Positions 40,405 to 50,854 of a stretch of 64,000 nucleotides of DNA are shown piece after piece. Source of the DNA: Rhynchopus sp. YZ270_cl-10. Its lineage: Eukaryota > Euglenozoa > Diplonemea > Diplonemida > Diplonemidae. Location of the stretch: contig OZ037861.1 in the NCBI GenBank assembly GCA_964035575.1, positions 1,178,001 to 1,242,000 on the forward strand. Reading direction: 5' to 3'. Made by a program: the position numbers and the translations under genes. Under the pieces are notes generated by a model. That model was not told where the DNA came from and ran no database searches. It saw nothing but the letters and a program-made list of their open reading frames with translations. Each line of letters starts with the position of its first letter. The stretch's first letter is position 1.

Positions 40405-42159
40405 CCACAAAACGCGAGATAAATGTGACGGCTGCGTACGGAGATCACACGAAAGGTATGTGACTCACACGTTGTCAATTCGTCAAATTATCAAATCAAA
40501 AAAACAAAACGATAGGTTCATCAATGATTCATAGCACACGTTTTAGAAGAAAAAAAATCCGGGGTTTCCCGGGATTTTAAGAAAATAGCCTTTGATTTTT
40601 TAGTAATTCCGTTTCGAAAAGAAGAACGAAATACAAAATACCCATTCTCTTCCCCCCATCCTCTCTTCCTTCCTTTTTTTTTTTTTTTACAAATTTCACC
40701 TACCCCCATGACAGTTTATTTTTTGTTTGATTTTGTTTTTTTTTTTTTTTTGCCGTGCTTCGCACTTTCGCTTTGATCAAGAGGCCAAGAAATACAAGAA
40801 ATGTATTTTTTGTGGCTCTTTTTTTTAAGTACTGGAAGGGTTTTACGTGATCCAAGAAACAAAAGGTGGGAGGAGCGGAAAGTTAGTTAGTCCTAACAGG
40901 CCAAGATGCGCATCCACACACTGCTTCGTCAGAGCAAAAAGAGAACACGGAGTAGTACCCCAAACGGGAGTGCATCCTTGAGTATCTATAGTATACATGA
41001 AAACAACAGTTATTTTTTCACCCAGCTTTGGGGTCTCTCCCTAGGCATACTGTGCAGTCGAACGTAACTTTCGTCAACGAACATCGACGAACGATATGTG
41101 TCACTTCTTTAAGTGTCCCCCTCCCACACGACGAACACCTACGAACCACTGGGTCGTCTGCACACTATGCTTAGGGGTCACGCAACGACAAGCTCCAGGG
41201 TGTTATTTTTTTTGGGTTATTTTCAAAAACAAAGTTGTAATAACCTCTCTCTCTCCATCCTTCCACTTGCTTTCTTGGGTCACAGTAAATACACAGATCC
41301 CCTCCCTTTTAAGTGCCTTTCACGGCTAATAGGGGGACCTTTACCCCCCCCACACTGGTCCCCCAGCTGGTTTCCATACCCTTTTTCCTCCCGTTTCCCC
41401 CCTCCTTTTTGTGAAAGCTTTTGCAGTGTATTTCTCTGATGTAGTTTGTGTGTGTGTTTTGAAAGGCAATATTTGGGTAGTTTCAATAAGAGCAAAACAT
41501 GTGGTGCTTAAACGTTTTTTCTTTTTGAATTAATTTTTGTGTTTTTGTTTTTAAAAAGTCGTTTTTACGACGTTTTTGAATCATTGTCCCAATTTTTTTG
41601 TTTTTTTATCAACACCCGCTTTTCCGCATCCGAACTCACAATAACAAAAGCTATTCACTACTCTCCCCTATCACCGATCCACACAGTATTTATACCTAAT
41701 GCAACCCTAGCCCATCACTCTTTGTGAGATACATGTCCTCTGCAGCACGCAGGGGGCAAAGAACATCAGCTTACAAGGTTTCTTTTGTTTTCTAGGGGGC
41801 AAGGCATTTCCTATTGTGTGGATTTTTTCTTTTTTTTTTCTTTTCTTTTTCTAGTCCTGGCGGCGTGTGCTCTGCTTGGGTCTAGCCGGGGTCTTGTGTC
41901 ACTAGACTAGTCTAGTGGTGCTTTTTTTTTGCTCCCCTCTCAGTTCAGTTTTCTCAGCATCAATGGTATTTAGTATCGTTGATCCTTTGCGAGTCAGGTG
42001 GACACTTTATGCAGACACCTGCCCTGGGCGCTTGGTGGGTATAGGCAACACACCTTTCCCAGAGGTGTGGGGCAGGGCCCTTTTTTTTTGTGTTTTTTTG
42101 TGTGTGTTTTTTTTTTGTGCACAAGATGCACATTCATCTTACAAATTTTTCTCTTTTTT
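40405..42159. other. Gene-poor AT-rich spacer
   Basis: No gene or named repeat recognised. Short open frames at 41096-41439 cross a C-rich segment and do not resemble conserved proteins. Confidence 0.35.
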
Positions 42160-42197
42160 TTAGGTGACTAAGCTCGCGAGGCTTAGATGCATCTTTA
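42160..42197 (+). repeat. Dispersed CTAAGC/GCTTAG hairpin motif
   Basis: Reads aggtgactaagctcgcgagg then cttagatgcatctt. Stem arms kept, tail diverged. Confidence 0.55.
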
Positions 42198-43215
42198 CCT
42201 ACTTTTTTTTTCCTTTTGTGTTTTGTCTTTTGTCTTTTTTTTGTAGTTGTAACTAAGTACGCAACTAACGGGAGGGGATGGGGGGAGGGAAAGGGAACTT
42301 TTTTTTTTGTGTTTGCCATGTCAGGTTGTTGTATCGCATTGCAGACCCTGGCACGGAAGAAAAAGGAAAAAGGAATGGAAAAGAAAATCTGTCGTTTTGT
42401 GGAAAAGCAAACGAAGCCCTCCCAAAGGGATTGTTCTCCAAAAATACGACCTACGATTTTTTTTTCAACAAACAAAAAAGAACGAAAGAGAAAAAAAAAC
42501 TTGGTGTGGCTGAAAACCAGCTCTTCTGCCTTTACGATAGGAGTCTACAAAAAGTGTACATTTTGGTGGTGGGGGTTGTAAAAATTAATTTTGGAGAAAT
42601 GTCTTTGCCAAAAAAGCAACGTTTCTTTTTGCGTGGCAATATTTCTGTGAATATTCCTTCACCAATGGGTTTAGCGAGAGAGAGACAATGTGGTCATATC
42701 AGATGTGGTTATGTATTGGCCCTTTGCCCACTCTGAGGTTGGCCAAAACCAAAAAAAATCAAATAAAAATTGTCCATTTCGGAAAATTGACCCCCCCACC
42801 ACAGAGCGCGGACGGATATGTACCTCCGCGAGCGAAGCGGGCGGAAAAATTTTACACCCCCCCGGGCGGCAAAATCCCTTTCCAGTAGAATTCCACAAAA
42901 GACTTTAAGTGTACATTTCTTGGGTTCGGCCACACCAAAAAGAACAAAAGAAAAAGAAACTGAAATAAAGCTGCGGCTTGTAGTGGCCTCCCGACCACCG
43001 TTCATCTCTAACCCCTCTATTTATAATATATTTTTAGTGTTTCTTGTTTGATTTTGTTTGTTCCTTATAGCAGAAAAAAATTAGAAAAAAAAAGTTCCCC
43101 ATTTTTTTCTTCTTCTGTGATTTCTGAAGAACGCTTCTGCGCTATACAGTTGACGTTCTGTTGCTGTGACAACAGCTTCATTTGAAAGCAGCGAACCCCC
43201 TTGAAGTGACCCCCT

Positions 43216-43346
43216 CTGTTAATGGTGGCAGTATCGTGCTGGGAGCCCATTGGAATGCGCAAAAATACATCAACATACACTGTGTATTGTGATGTATTTT
43301 GTGTATTCCAATGGGGTTCCCAGCACAATATACTGCCACCATTTCT
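43216..43346. mobile_element. 131-bp MITE (family 2), copy 1
   Basis: Almost entirely palindromic: aatggtggcagtat at the left and the complement at the right, with tgctgggagcccattggaat opposite attccaatggggttcccagc. It lies just downstream of the minus-strand coding remnant at 43362-43799. A partial second copy is at 43985-44095. Confidence 0.75.
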
Positions 43347-43361
43347 GTCTGTGTCTTACCA

Positions 43362-43799
43362 TTTTTGACTTCTTTGTCGTGAGCCTCGTATTCTCCACAA
43401 CCCCCTTTCCTCTCGCAGAAGCACGCAGTGTGTGGGGCCAAAACGTCGTCCTGAAAAATTGCGGGAGCTTTTTGCTCGCTCTTTCGAATGCTGAGAAGTC
43501 TGCGTCGTACGCGACTCTTATGAATATCCACTATACACGAAGCTGAGCGTCGTTGCTGATTCACCGGGTCTGTAATGCCGGAATAGAGGCAGGCTCGCGC
43601 AAACAGAGCGTTGTTCTCATTTTTTTTGTCAGGTTTGGCGTACAGTAGTCCGCGGTTGGTTTTGGCCTTCTGGTGCGCGTTCTGGTGCTGTTTGGTATTG
43701 GCATGCTTGAGCGCGCTGTAATTGTGCGGCTGTCGCACCTCGTTGCGCCGAACCTCGTTGAAGATCAGCTTCTCATTTTCCTCTTCGGCCAAGAGGAAT
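43362..43799 (-). CDS. Minus-strand coding remnant or exon, unknown protein
   Basis: An open, GC-rich and clearly coding-like frame with no ATG. It starts just after a tag that could be an acceptor and ends at aaaatggtaaga, a good splice donor, so it looks like an internal exon of about 145 codons. The product is basic and polar (NEVRRNEVRQPHNYSALKHA, HQKAKTNRGLLYAKPDKK) with a cysteine-rich end (CFCERKGGCGEYEAH) that might bind metal. Both flanks carry copies of MITE family 2. I recognise no family. It may be a gene disrupted by insertions or a spliced gene whose other exons I cannot place. Confidence 0.4.
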
Positions 43800-43984
43800 A
43801 TCTAGGTCTTGAAGGCGTCGATGTGCTTCTGATTGTTAACTGGTCGGCAACTTTTCCTAGAGTGCACCATATTGACCTTCCTGTCCGGTATCGGGGGGTC
43901 ACCTTCGCAAACCCCGCTTACAAAACCACACTGTACACCTTGAACGTATCGTGCGTTGGTCAGGGGTTTTTCCTGCGTTGTTCC

Positions 43985-44095
43985 CCATATGAGCACTCCT
44001 CTACACAACACATAAACACATCGCAATCCACTGTGTATTGTGAATGTATTTTTCGTATTCCAATGTGCTCCCATCACAATACTGCCTGGTGCACC
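43985..44095. mobile_element. MITE family 2, partial copy
   Basis: Shares cactgtgtattgtgaatgta, attccaatgtgctcccat and the terminal cacaatactgcc with the right half of the copy at 43216-43346. The left half is strongly diverged. It lies within the leader of the large receptor gene. Confidence 0.55.
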
Positions 44096-44263
44096 ATTAC
44101 ACCCCTACCCCCCCCACTACCAACAGCACCAACAGAGAGAGGCGGCAACACAGCTCGTCTCTCCCCTCTCCCCATCCCCACCTCTCTCGCTCCCTATTTA
44201 GATTTTCTTTTTTGCCTTTTGTTTCAAGCAGTACACCCTCCCTCTTCCCTCTCCCCTGCCACG

Positions 44264-47200
44264 ATGCTGTCACTTCTCTTCACGGCTTATGCCCTTTCAG
44301 ATGGAGAGGCTGGATGTGCTGTTACGGCACGCTCTTGCTTCTATCGACGCGGTGGGGTCGACTTCGGCAACGAAGTGTTCACACTCACAGACGAAGCGGA
44401 GGTGGAGCTGCCGCAAGGTGACGCCTTGTCGAGCCTTTGCAGTGCACGAAACTGGGCGCAACATGATTCGTGCCGTGTAGACTGTCCATTTGCTCTTGAA
44501 GTTTCCGGGCCAGGTGGGTTCAGTACGCGCCTATGCCTGGATGGATCGCTCCTAGACCCGTTTGTTCAGTCTTCGCATCTCCACGAGGCGCACGCTCTGC
44601 GTAACAAAGAGGTTGAGTTTGTGTTGGTAGGAAACCCAGCAGATCCCTTATCAGCGCAGGCATGTTCACCAGCTGATTGGATGGCGACAGGGCAGTCCGT
44701 TGCAGGGAAAGTGGTCTTCATGCTGAGAGGAAGCTGTGTATACCCACAAAAGTTTGCGATTGGTAAAATGTTTGGGATTGCGGCAGCGATTGTGATGAAT
44801 ATCGCGCCAGACGCAGCGCTGATGAAGCAAATGAGTGAAGCGGTTGGAATGTCTCACGGCTCTGAAGGCATCCCCGTCGGCATGATTTCTAAACACACCG
44901 GGGTGGTTGTGTACTCAATGCTTGCCCAAGGGGTGCCATTAAAAGCAAAGTTTACCTTAAATTGCCCGACTTTTGGTACAATTCCAGAAGCATCGCAGCC
45001 TTTTGCAGGGGACGGCTGCCCGCACCCATCGCTTATCGACAAATGCAACCATATGCCCAACCCAGAAGACCGTCTCTGCAGCAAATGCCGTATGAAGCTG
45101 ACACACCCGCAGCACCCTTCCCTGCAGGTATGTCTCTGGGCAAGCAGTCTTCTGCCACGATCGGACGCAAACCTTCTCTGGACCAATATGCCGCCCCCGC
45201 TGTCAGCACTGCCCGCAACCTATGTGGTTGGTGGCACCACGATGGGCTGCACCCCCAGCGACTTTGCAGGCCTTGCAGGGAAAATGCTTTTCATCATGTT
45301 CCCACCCACATGCCTGCCGTTGGAGGTTCTCCTCAACGCCCAGGGCGCTGGCGTGCATGGTGTCTTATTCCTCACAAACCAAGGAAAAGCGGTTCCGCAG
45401 ACCATCGAGGGGATGTCTCAATTTGTCAAAATCGCAGCCCACACTATCGAACCAAGACATTGGTCGGTGATTGACTCCATTTTTCGGAGTTACGGTACCC
45501 CGGTTGCAGCTACCGCACCTGGTGTTACCGCATTCGACCTGACCCTTTCTGCAGAGGAAGGGGTGCAGAGTGATCGGGTGCCTGAGGTAACCGCGGCGCC
45601 ACCCCTCATCAGCGTGGAGGAGGATGTGGAGGAGGTGGAGGAAGGGTTGCAGTACACGGCGGCCGTTGTGGTGCCGTTCTTGGTAGCGATGGCGTTGCTG
45701 GTGGCGTGTGTGTGGACCATCTACAGACAGAAGCGCGACGCCGTGGATCTGCCCACGGAGGGGAGGAAGGGGGGCATACAGATTCCTTTAGGCGCGGCTT
45801 CCATGGGGTTGTCGTTATCGCTTATGTTAATGGTGTCGGTGGTGGCGTTTACGCTGACGTTCATTGCAGGGGAGGATGCGAAGAACACTGCAGTAGAAGA
45901 TGGCGAGGAGGCGTCGTCACAGAACTACCGCAATGCTGTGGACAATGTGAAGCTCATTTCAACGCAGATGCGGCTGAACGTTCTGGGCCAAGTGCAACAC
46001 GGCTTGGAGAAGATTCTGGACGAAGGGCAGAACGTTGCGTCTTCAGTATCAGCATTATATTTTGACGCGAATTTGACGTTCGATTCGCTGTTGTCGAAGT
46101 ACAACAATTTGGTGGTGATGATGAAGCGGGCGCCGAGGTGGAGGTCCACTGTAATCACCACAAATGGGTTTCATTTTGCATGGGGTACCCGCAAGCATGT
46201 GCAGGATACTACCGTTGACAGAAACGACGGCTTCAAACACGGCACCTCCATGACCTTCTACGACCCGCAGCAGGGAATAAATTACCGCATTTTTGACTTC
46301 CCAACCTCAGTGAACAGGATAATGTACCACAACAGAGTGGGAACGGAGTTTGGCGACCCATTTGCCTTTACTAATGAGCTTCCGAATCAGTCGTACCGCT
46401 GGCATTTAACCCGGAAGACAGCGATACAGGAGTCCGACATTACCTCCATCTATGTGCATCCGTTGACCGTTTATACACCGATTTTTAATTTGCAGAAGGA
46501 ACGGCTGGGGTTGGTGCAGAGCGACTTACGTCTTTCGTCCATTGCAGAGATTGTTACCAATGCGCTGAGCAGCGCGAGCCTCGAGAACGCTACTGCAGTG
46601 GTCTTCGAGGCCGACACGAACAACGTTGTCTCGACAAACGTCTTCAGCCAATCCTTCCCTTATTTGAGCTATTTCATCGGGTCCAGCGTTCGCGCCTACC
46701 AGCTCTACCGTATGGACGAAATCCCTGCAGTTCAGCTCGTTGCCTTATCCCATGCACTCCAGGGCACGCAGCACCACGAGCTCTCCGCTACCATCGACCA
46801 ATCTGAGTACTACTCCACACCACACCATGGAAACTCCCTGATGGACCTGGTCATCACCTCCACCGCGATGGATATCTCACAGCTCCGCTTCAAAACCGAA
46901 ATGCGCGGTGCCTGCATGGAAACAGGGTCGTGCTTCGCTGACGGTGCCATGAATTTTTACGGCGACAACATGCTTAACATCTACAAGAACCTTACCTTAG
47001 ACTCCCCTGTTGTGGAGGCGACTCGAGTCAGCCCTGACGGTGCATCTTTCCAAAGCAGTGTCGTGCTGTACAACGCAAGCATGCCGCTTCCAGGGCTTTC
47101 TGGCGCGACGCCCGCAGAACGGTGCGTGTATTTCCCAAAGCTTGTGGCATCCTTTCCGGAGCAGTGTTCCGTGAAGCGGCCCTTCGTGGAGGCCAGTTAC

Positions 47201-48913
47201 ACACTTCACGTTAAATTCCGTGCCGATGCAGATGTCCAGCCCCTCGATAAAACCCAGGTTCTGTACTCCAGCTCGTGGGCAGGGAACTCCCTGCTCCGCC
47301 TTTACGCCTCAGGGTTTATGACTGTCGAGGTGATGTCGTACGGCTGCAGAACACAAATCCCCCCTTCCGCGATATCAGGCGGTGTGTGGCATACCCTCAC
47401 TGCAACGACCGACCGCATGGCCATGACGTGCTCAGTGTATCTTGACGGAAAGCATGTGTCCACAGGACGTCTTGGCAACCCCGAAGGCAAGAGCATGTAC
47501 ACCGCGATCTCCACAACCGATCCGCACGTTGTGGGTATGCACTTCAAAGGGAAGATTTCGAGGGTAAAGTTTTGGGAAATGGCTCTTTTGGCAGAGGAAG
47601 TGGCAGGGTTGGAAGAGAAAGGGGAGCTGCAGAGGTACGTTCCAAAGAGGAAGTGGCTGGCTGATGTACGCCGTTTTGTTCGTAATTCTACCACCAGTGC
47701 GGTGTTGGATTGGCGGGTAGGTGTGATGATACCACAAGATGACGTCATGCGCGACATCGACAATAACAACATCGCCACCCGCAGGCTTCTCACCGCACGC
47801 ACTAAAAACCTCAACCACAACCTCAAACAGAAATCCTACGAAACAGTTCTTATTGTTGTGGTCCTGGTGCTTGCCTCGGTGTTGGTCTTTCTGCTCTTCA
47901 ACGATTTGCTCACAAAGCCGTTCGCTCGGGTCGCCGTTGTGATGGCAGAAGCTGCTGTGATGCGGATCGACGAAGTGCCGGACCTCTCCTCGCACCTGCT
48001 GGAGATGAACACAATCCACCGGGCCATGGTACTCATGATGAAGAACCTGAAGGAGTACCGCTCCTACATGCCGCAGAGCGTTCTCGCAGACACCTCAGAC
48101 GCGGAGGAGCACCTGCCCCGCACCGACACCGACCTCTCCATGTCACGAAGCTCCTTGGCCTCGGGGCTGCGCAACGAGGAGTCCTCCTCCACGCACTTCA
48201 CCAGGGAGGCTGCCGCCAAGCGTGGCACCATGGCACTGTCTCTAGTCAAGCGAAGGGTCTCCTTTGTGCTGGTGAACATATGTGGCTGGCATATGCAGGT
48301 CAAGGAGCGAGGCGAGGCGAGAACGATAGAGACGCACACCAGGGTGCTGCACGCAGTGCTGGGCCACTTTGCTGCGGCTAAGGGGGTGTCGGAGGTGTTC
48401 TCTGGTGATAGGTTTTTGTGTGGGTTTAACGGTGTCAAGCCGCATCCAAGCCACCGTATGGGTGCTGCCTGCGCTGCGCTCAGTGTGCGTGCGTACTTTG
48501 AAGGCGAATCTGTGCAGACCTCCTGCGCTGTAGTCTCAGGCGACGCGCGTGTCGGCAATATGGGATGCGACGAGATGAAGCGGTATTCGTACATCACATC
48601 GTTGCTAGGATGGGTGAACGCGTTGGAACGCTATGCCTGCAGCCTAGGGGTTCACATCCTGTGTGATTCGTGGATCGCGCAAGACGCAGTGAGCGAGCTC
48701 AGCCTGCGCACAGTGGGCACCGTGTCATACGCAAAGCGTGCGGAACAGCCGCTAGTGGTGCACGAGGTGGCGGGGAAGAAGTGCGGTGCGAGGGAAGACG
48801 AGTGGATGTACCAGATGGAGGCGGCAGAGCGGGCTGACCCGTACTATGGGTGGAATAAGTTTGCGGATGCAGTACTAAAGGGTGACTTTGAGGTATGGAA
48901 TTGGGGGATTTAA
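44264..48913 (+). CDS. Receptor-type nucleotidyl cyclase homologue (PA-Cache-LamG-CHD)
   Basis: 1549 residues from the ATG giving MLSLLFTAYALS, which follows a pyrimidine-rich leader; upstream in-frame sequence overlaps a MITE and is not credited. Order: short signal-like start; protease-associated domain (about 148-215, GKVVFMLRGSC); a second PA-like domain (about 338-410); membrane span (about 463-483); second span (about 510-536); an extracellular Cache-like region (about 560-880); LamG/lectin-like domain (about 976-1105); third span (about 1193-1215) followed by a HAMP-like linker; class III cyclase homology domain (about 1329-1500). In that domain the first metal-binding aspartate position reads N1338 (LVNICGW), while GDR (about 1381), N1452 and R1456 (VNALER) are kept. 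It is a surface sensor whose output may be weak, altered or regulatory rather than full cyclase activity. Substrate and ligand are unknown. Confidence 0.82.
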   Translation: MLSLLFTAYALSDGEAGCAVTARSCFYRRGGVDFGNEVFTLTDEAEVELPQGDALSSLCSARNWAQHDSCRVDCPFALEVSGPGGFSTRLCLDGSLLDPFVQSSHLHEAHALRNKEVEFVLVGNPADPLSAQACSPADWMATGQSVAGKVVFMLRGSCVYPQKFAIGKMFGIAAAIVMNIAPDAALMKQMSEAVGMSHGSEGIPVGMISKHTGVVVYSMLAQGVPLKAKFTLNCPTFGTIPEASQPFAGDGCPHPSLIDKCNHMPNPEDRLCSKCRMKLTHPQHPSLQVCLWASSLLPRSDANLLWTNMPPPLSALPATYVVGGTTMGCTPSDFAGLAGKMLFIMFPPTCLPLEVLLNAQGAGVHGVLFLTNQGKAVPQTIEGMSQFVKIAAHTIEPRHWSVIDSIFRSYGTPVAATAPGVTAFDLTLSAEEGVQSDRVPEVTAAPPLISVEEDVEEVEEGLQYTAAVVVPFLVAMALLVACVWTIYRQKRDAVDLPTEGRKGGIQIPLGAASMGLSLSLMLMVSVVAFTLTFIAGEDAKNTAVEDGEEASSQNYRNAVDNVKLISTQMRLNVLGQVQHGLEKILDEGQNVASSVSALYFDANLTFDSLLSKYNNLVVMMKRAPRWRSTVITTNGFHFAWGTRKHVQDTTVDRNDGFKHGTSMTFYDPQQGINYRIFDFPTSVNRIMYHNRVGTEFGDPFAFTNELPNQSYRWHLTRKTAIQESDITSIYVHPLTVYTPIFNLQKERLGLVQSDLRLSSIAEIVTNALSSASLENATAVVFEADTNNVVSTNVFSQSFPYLSYFIGSSVRAYQLYRMDEIPAVQLVALSHALQGTQHHELSATIDQSEYYSTPHHGNSLMDLVITSTAMDISQLRFKTEMRGACMETGSCFADGAMNFYGDNMLNIYKNLTLDSPVVEATRVSPDGASFQSSVVLYNASMPLPGLSGATPAERCVYFPKLVASFPEQCSVKRPFVEASYTLHVKFRADADVQPLDKTQVLYSSSWAGNSLLRLYASGFMTVEVMSYGCRTQIPPSAISGGVWHTLTATTDRMAMTCSVYLDGKHVSTGRLGNPEGKSMYTAISTTDPHVVGMHFKGKISRVKFWEMALLAEEVAGLEEKGELQRYVPKRKWLADVRRFVRNSTTSAVLDWRVGVMIPQDDVMRDIDNNNIATRRLLTARTKNLNHNLKQKSYETVLIVVVLVLASVLVFLLFNDLLTKPFARVAVVMAEAAVMRIDEVPDLSSHLLEMNTIHRAMVLMMKNLKEYRSYMPQSVLADTSDAEEHLPRTDTDLSMSRSSLASGLRNEESSSTHFTREAAAKRGTMALSLVKRRVSFVLVNICGWHMQVKERGEARTIETHTRVLHAVLGHFAAAKGVSEVFSGDRFLCGFNGVKPHPSHRMGAACAALSVRAYFEGESVQTSCAVVSGDARVGNMGCDEMKRYSYITSLLGWVNALERYACSLGVHILCDSWIAQDAVSELSLRTVGTVSYAKRAEQPLVVHEVAGKKCGAREDEWMYQMEAAERADPYYGWNKFADAVLKGDFEVWNWGI

Positions 48914-49126
48914 CGGGAACAGAGGCATATCAGATGTAAATCATGGACATGAATCGCAAATGAATGCGGGACTGCATACGAGAGACCTTGAGGCAAAGTT
49001 TTTTTTTGACAGTAAGTATCCTCTCATGAAAGTTAGTTTACCACATCGCGTCGTTCCACCTCTACTTTCCATTTTTTTCAAAACAAAGGGAACGCAATGC
49101 ACTTAGAGGTGTGAACATACGATGAT

Positions 49127-49756
49127 TCAAATAATTTTTTTTGGCATATTGTTCACAGCCATACTACGGGGTCCTCTCCATACGCAGTTAGTGCTGTGCG
49201 ACTCTACTTGTTCGGGTGTCATCAGGATGTCATGGCACTTGTAGACGTACGAGTACCTCATCTCCACGTCCACGAAAGCTACACCACTGCACGAGCTCAG
49301 AGTCCCATCAATGTCCATGCACACGTCGACGTAGCCATCTGGTGCAGCATCGAGTTTGGTGACCTGGACCACGCGTACACTGGGTGCTTCGATCGCATTC
49401 CGCCCCTCCCGAACTTCCTTCACGCTCCCCATTACTCGTGTGATTGTGTCTGTAGGTAGTCCCTGTTTCCTCATACCACGTTCGAACTGGTCGTTCAGCT
49501 CACTAGTGTTGATGGAATCGCGTACACCCGTGAACATGTTGTCGATCAGATTCCTGTGATCCATGTGGTCTCCGTGCATGATGGCAGACTGTGTAGCCGA
49601 AGTACGTGATCTGTCCGGACAACAACGTATAGCGAGGGAGATCGGCTGCGTCTGGATTCCTTGGCACAGCAACAGTTCTTCGAATGTGTGAATCGCATTC
49701 GCGTCTGGACCGAACGTACGTGGTTGTTCCCTGGCAGCAATATTGACCACCCATGG
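49127..49756 (-). CDS. Partial minus-strand gene, unknown protein
   Basis: A continuous frame of about 210 codons with strong coding character and no ATG at its start, so either an upstream exon is missing or the gene is truncated. Segments include HTFEELLLCQGIQTQPISLA, then DNMFTGVRDSINTSELNDQF and GYVDVCMDIDGTLSS. It ends in a basic NNMPKKII. There is no membrane span or familiar motif; the DIDGTL string resembles a HAD motif but lacks that fold's context. It converges tail-to-tail with the cyclase-like gene, 213 bp away. It may be a terminal exon or part of an unrecognised transposase. Confidence 0.45.
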   Translation of the reverse strand, partial: PWVVNIAAREQPRTFGPDANAIHTFEELLLCQGIQTQPISLAIRCCPDRSRTSATQSAIMHGDHMDHRNLIDNMFTGVRDSINTSELNDQFERGMRKQGLPTDTITRVMGSVKEVREGRNAIEAPSVRVVQVTKLDAAPDGYVDVCMDIDGTLSSCSGVAFVDVEMRYSYVYKCHDILMTPEQVESHSTNCVWRGPRSMAVNNMPKKII

Positions 49757-50060
49757 CTTTTTTTATGAGTACAAAAAGTCAGTCATGCAGCAAAAATAAA
49801 AACCCCCTTATCTTGAACACAGAAAGCAAAGGAGCACGCGAGAGCAGCGTCTCAGGCCGGCACACCATCGTCGGACGGGCAGGTAGCTATGTTCTCGAGG
49901 CTGAACGATGCGCTCGAGAGTGGCGAGTACAGGCCAGATGTGATTGTTTATTGCTAAAAAAAACACGCAGAAGCCACACTTCTTTTTTTGTGGAAGCGTG
50001 CAATGCAACTACGGTCGAGATCTGATCAAGCGGAACGGATATATTTTGCCACTGCGGAGT
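49757..50060. other. GC-rich patch with short coding-like frames
   Basis: A plus frame at about 49868-49957 gives SDGQVAMFSRLNDALESGEY, which looks protein-like but is only 30 codons long; other frames are also open. Probably a gene remnant or exon. No family recognised. Confidence 0.3.
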
Positions 50061-50204
50061 GTGCATGGTGCATGGTGCATGGTGCATGGTGCATGGTGCA
50101 TGGTGCATGGTGCATGGTGCATGGTGCATGGTGCATGGTGCATGGTGCATGGTGCATGGTGCATGGTGCATGGTGCATGGTGCATGGTGCATGGTGCATG
50201 GTGC
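50061..50204 (+). repeat. 7-bp minisatellite (gtgcatg), about 20 copies
   Basis: Perfect tandem array of gtgcatg. All three frames on each strand stay open through it, which explains the repetitive HHAPCTM-type frames. The unit has the palindromic core tgca. Confidence 0.95.
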
Positions 50205-50435
50205 ACACTATATACAGAGTTGACTATTGTCTAAATCGGGATTCACAAGGCCTTTCTATTTGCTCTCTTTTAAGGATCCTGTGAAGAAAGAAATGTGATA
50301 GTGATAGTCGTCTTTTATCAATTTACAAACCGTCTTGTTTTTAGGGTACACACCCAACACAAACACTTCATCTAAAACCATCAAAAAAAGACTTTTTTCC
50401 CGTGGATAACGGAATGTCTTTCTTTTTTCTTTTGT

Positions 50436-50500
50436 GCTTTCATCCGGATGGCTGGCATCGTACAGTGGGTCAGTCGGAGGTGCCTGCATCAATAACTACA
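50436..50500 (+). repeat. Conserved 65-bp block, copy 2
   Basis: Second copy of the block at 26404-26470; see that entry for the substitution pattern. Confidence 0.6.
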
Positions 50501-50741
50501 GTTTTTTTTCTTCGATTCTTTCCCAAATATGTTCAATGGTGAATACCTTAAAGTACTTTCTGTTTCAAACAAACAAAAGAAGTCCTCTGCCATCTGTAGC
50601 ACAATAGGCTTCGGCCGATACTGAGTGCACAACTGTCAACAAAACGAAACAAAAACAAAAATACACAAAAAGCCACAAAAAACTACACCTGTTTTTTGTA
50701 AGGTGAAGGCGAAGTCCTCCACTCTCTCTACACCTTCCGCA

Positions 50742-50854
50742 ATACGACTTGAGGTAAATGACTTCACTTGTGTTTTTTACTTGAGGGTTTTTCACCGTTG
50801 GCTTACGGCTTATGGTGGAAACCACAAATAAAAGTCATTTACTTCACCGTCGTG
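50742..50854. repeat. MITE family 1, copy C
   Basis: Right end gtcatttacttcaccgtcgt is the best preserved; left end acgacttgaggtaaatgac is diverged. Same family as 537-656 and 31677-31800. Confidence 0.65.

Noticed and set aside
43673-44263. 197-codon N-terminal extension of the cyclase-like receptor
   Set aside because: It runs through a MITE copy and a pyrimidine-rich leader; the ATG at 44264 gives a better signal-like start.
50061-50204. CRISPR-like array
   Set aside because: No spacers; it is a simple uninterrupted tandem repeat in a eukaryotic genome.
49887-50284. HHAPCTM-type repeat proteins
   Set aside because: Produced by the 7-bp gtgcatg minisatellite, open in every frame.
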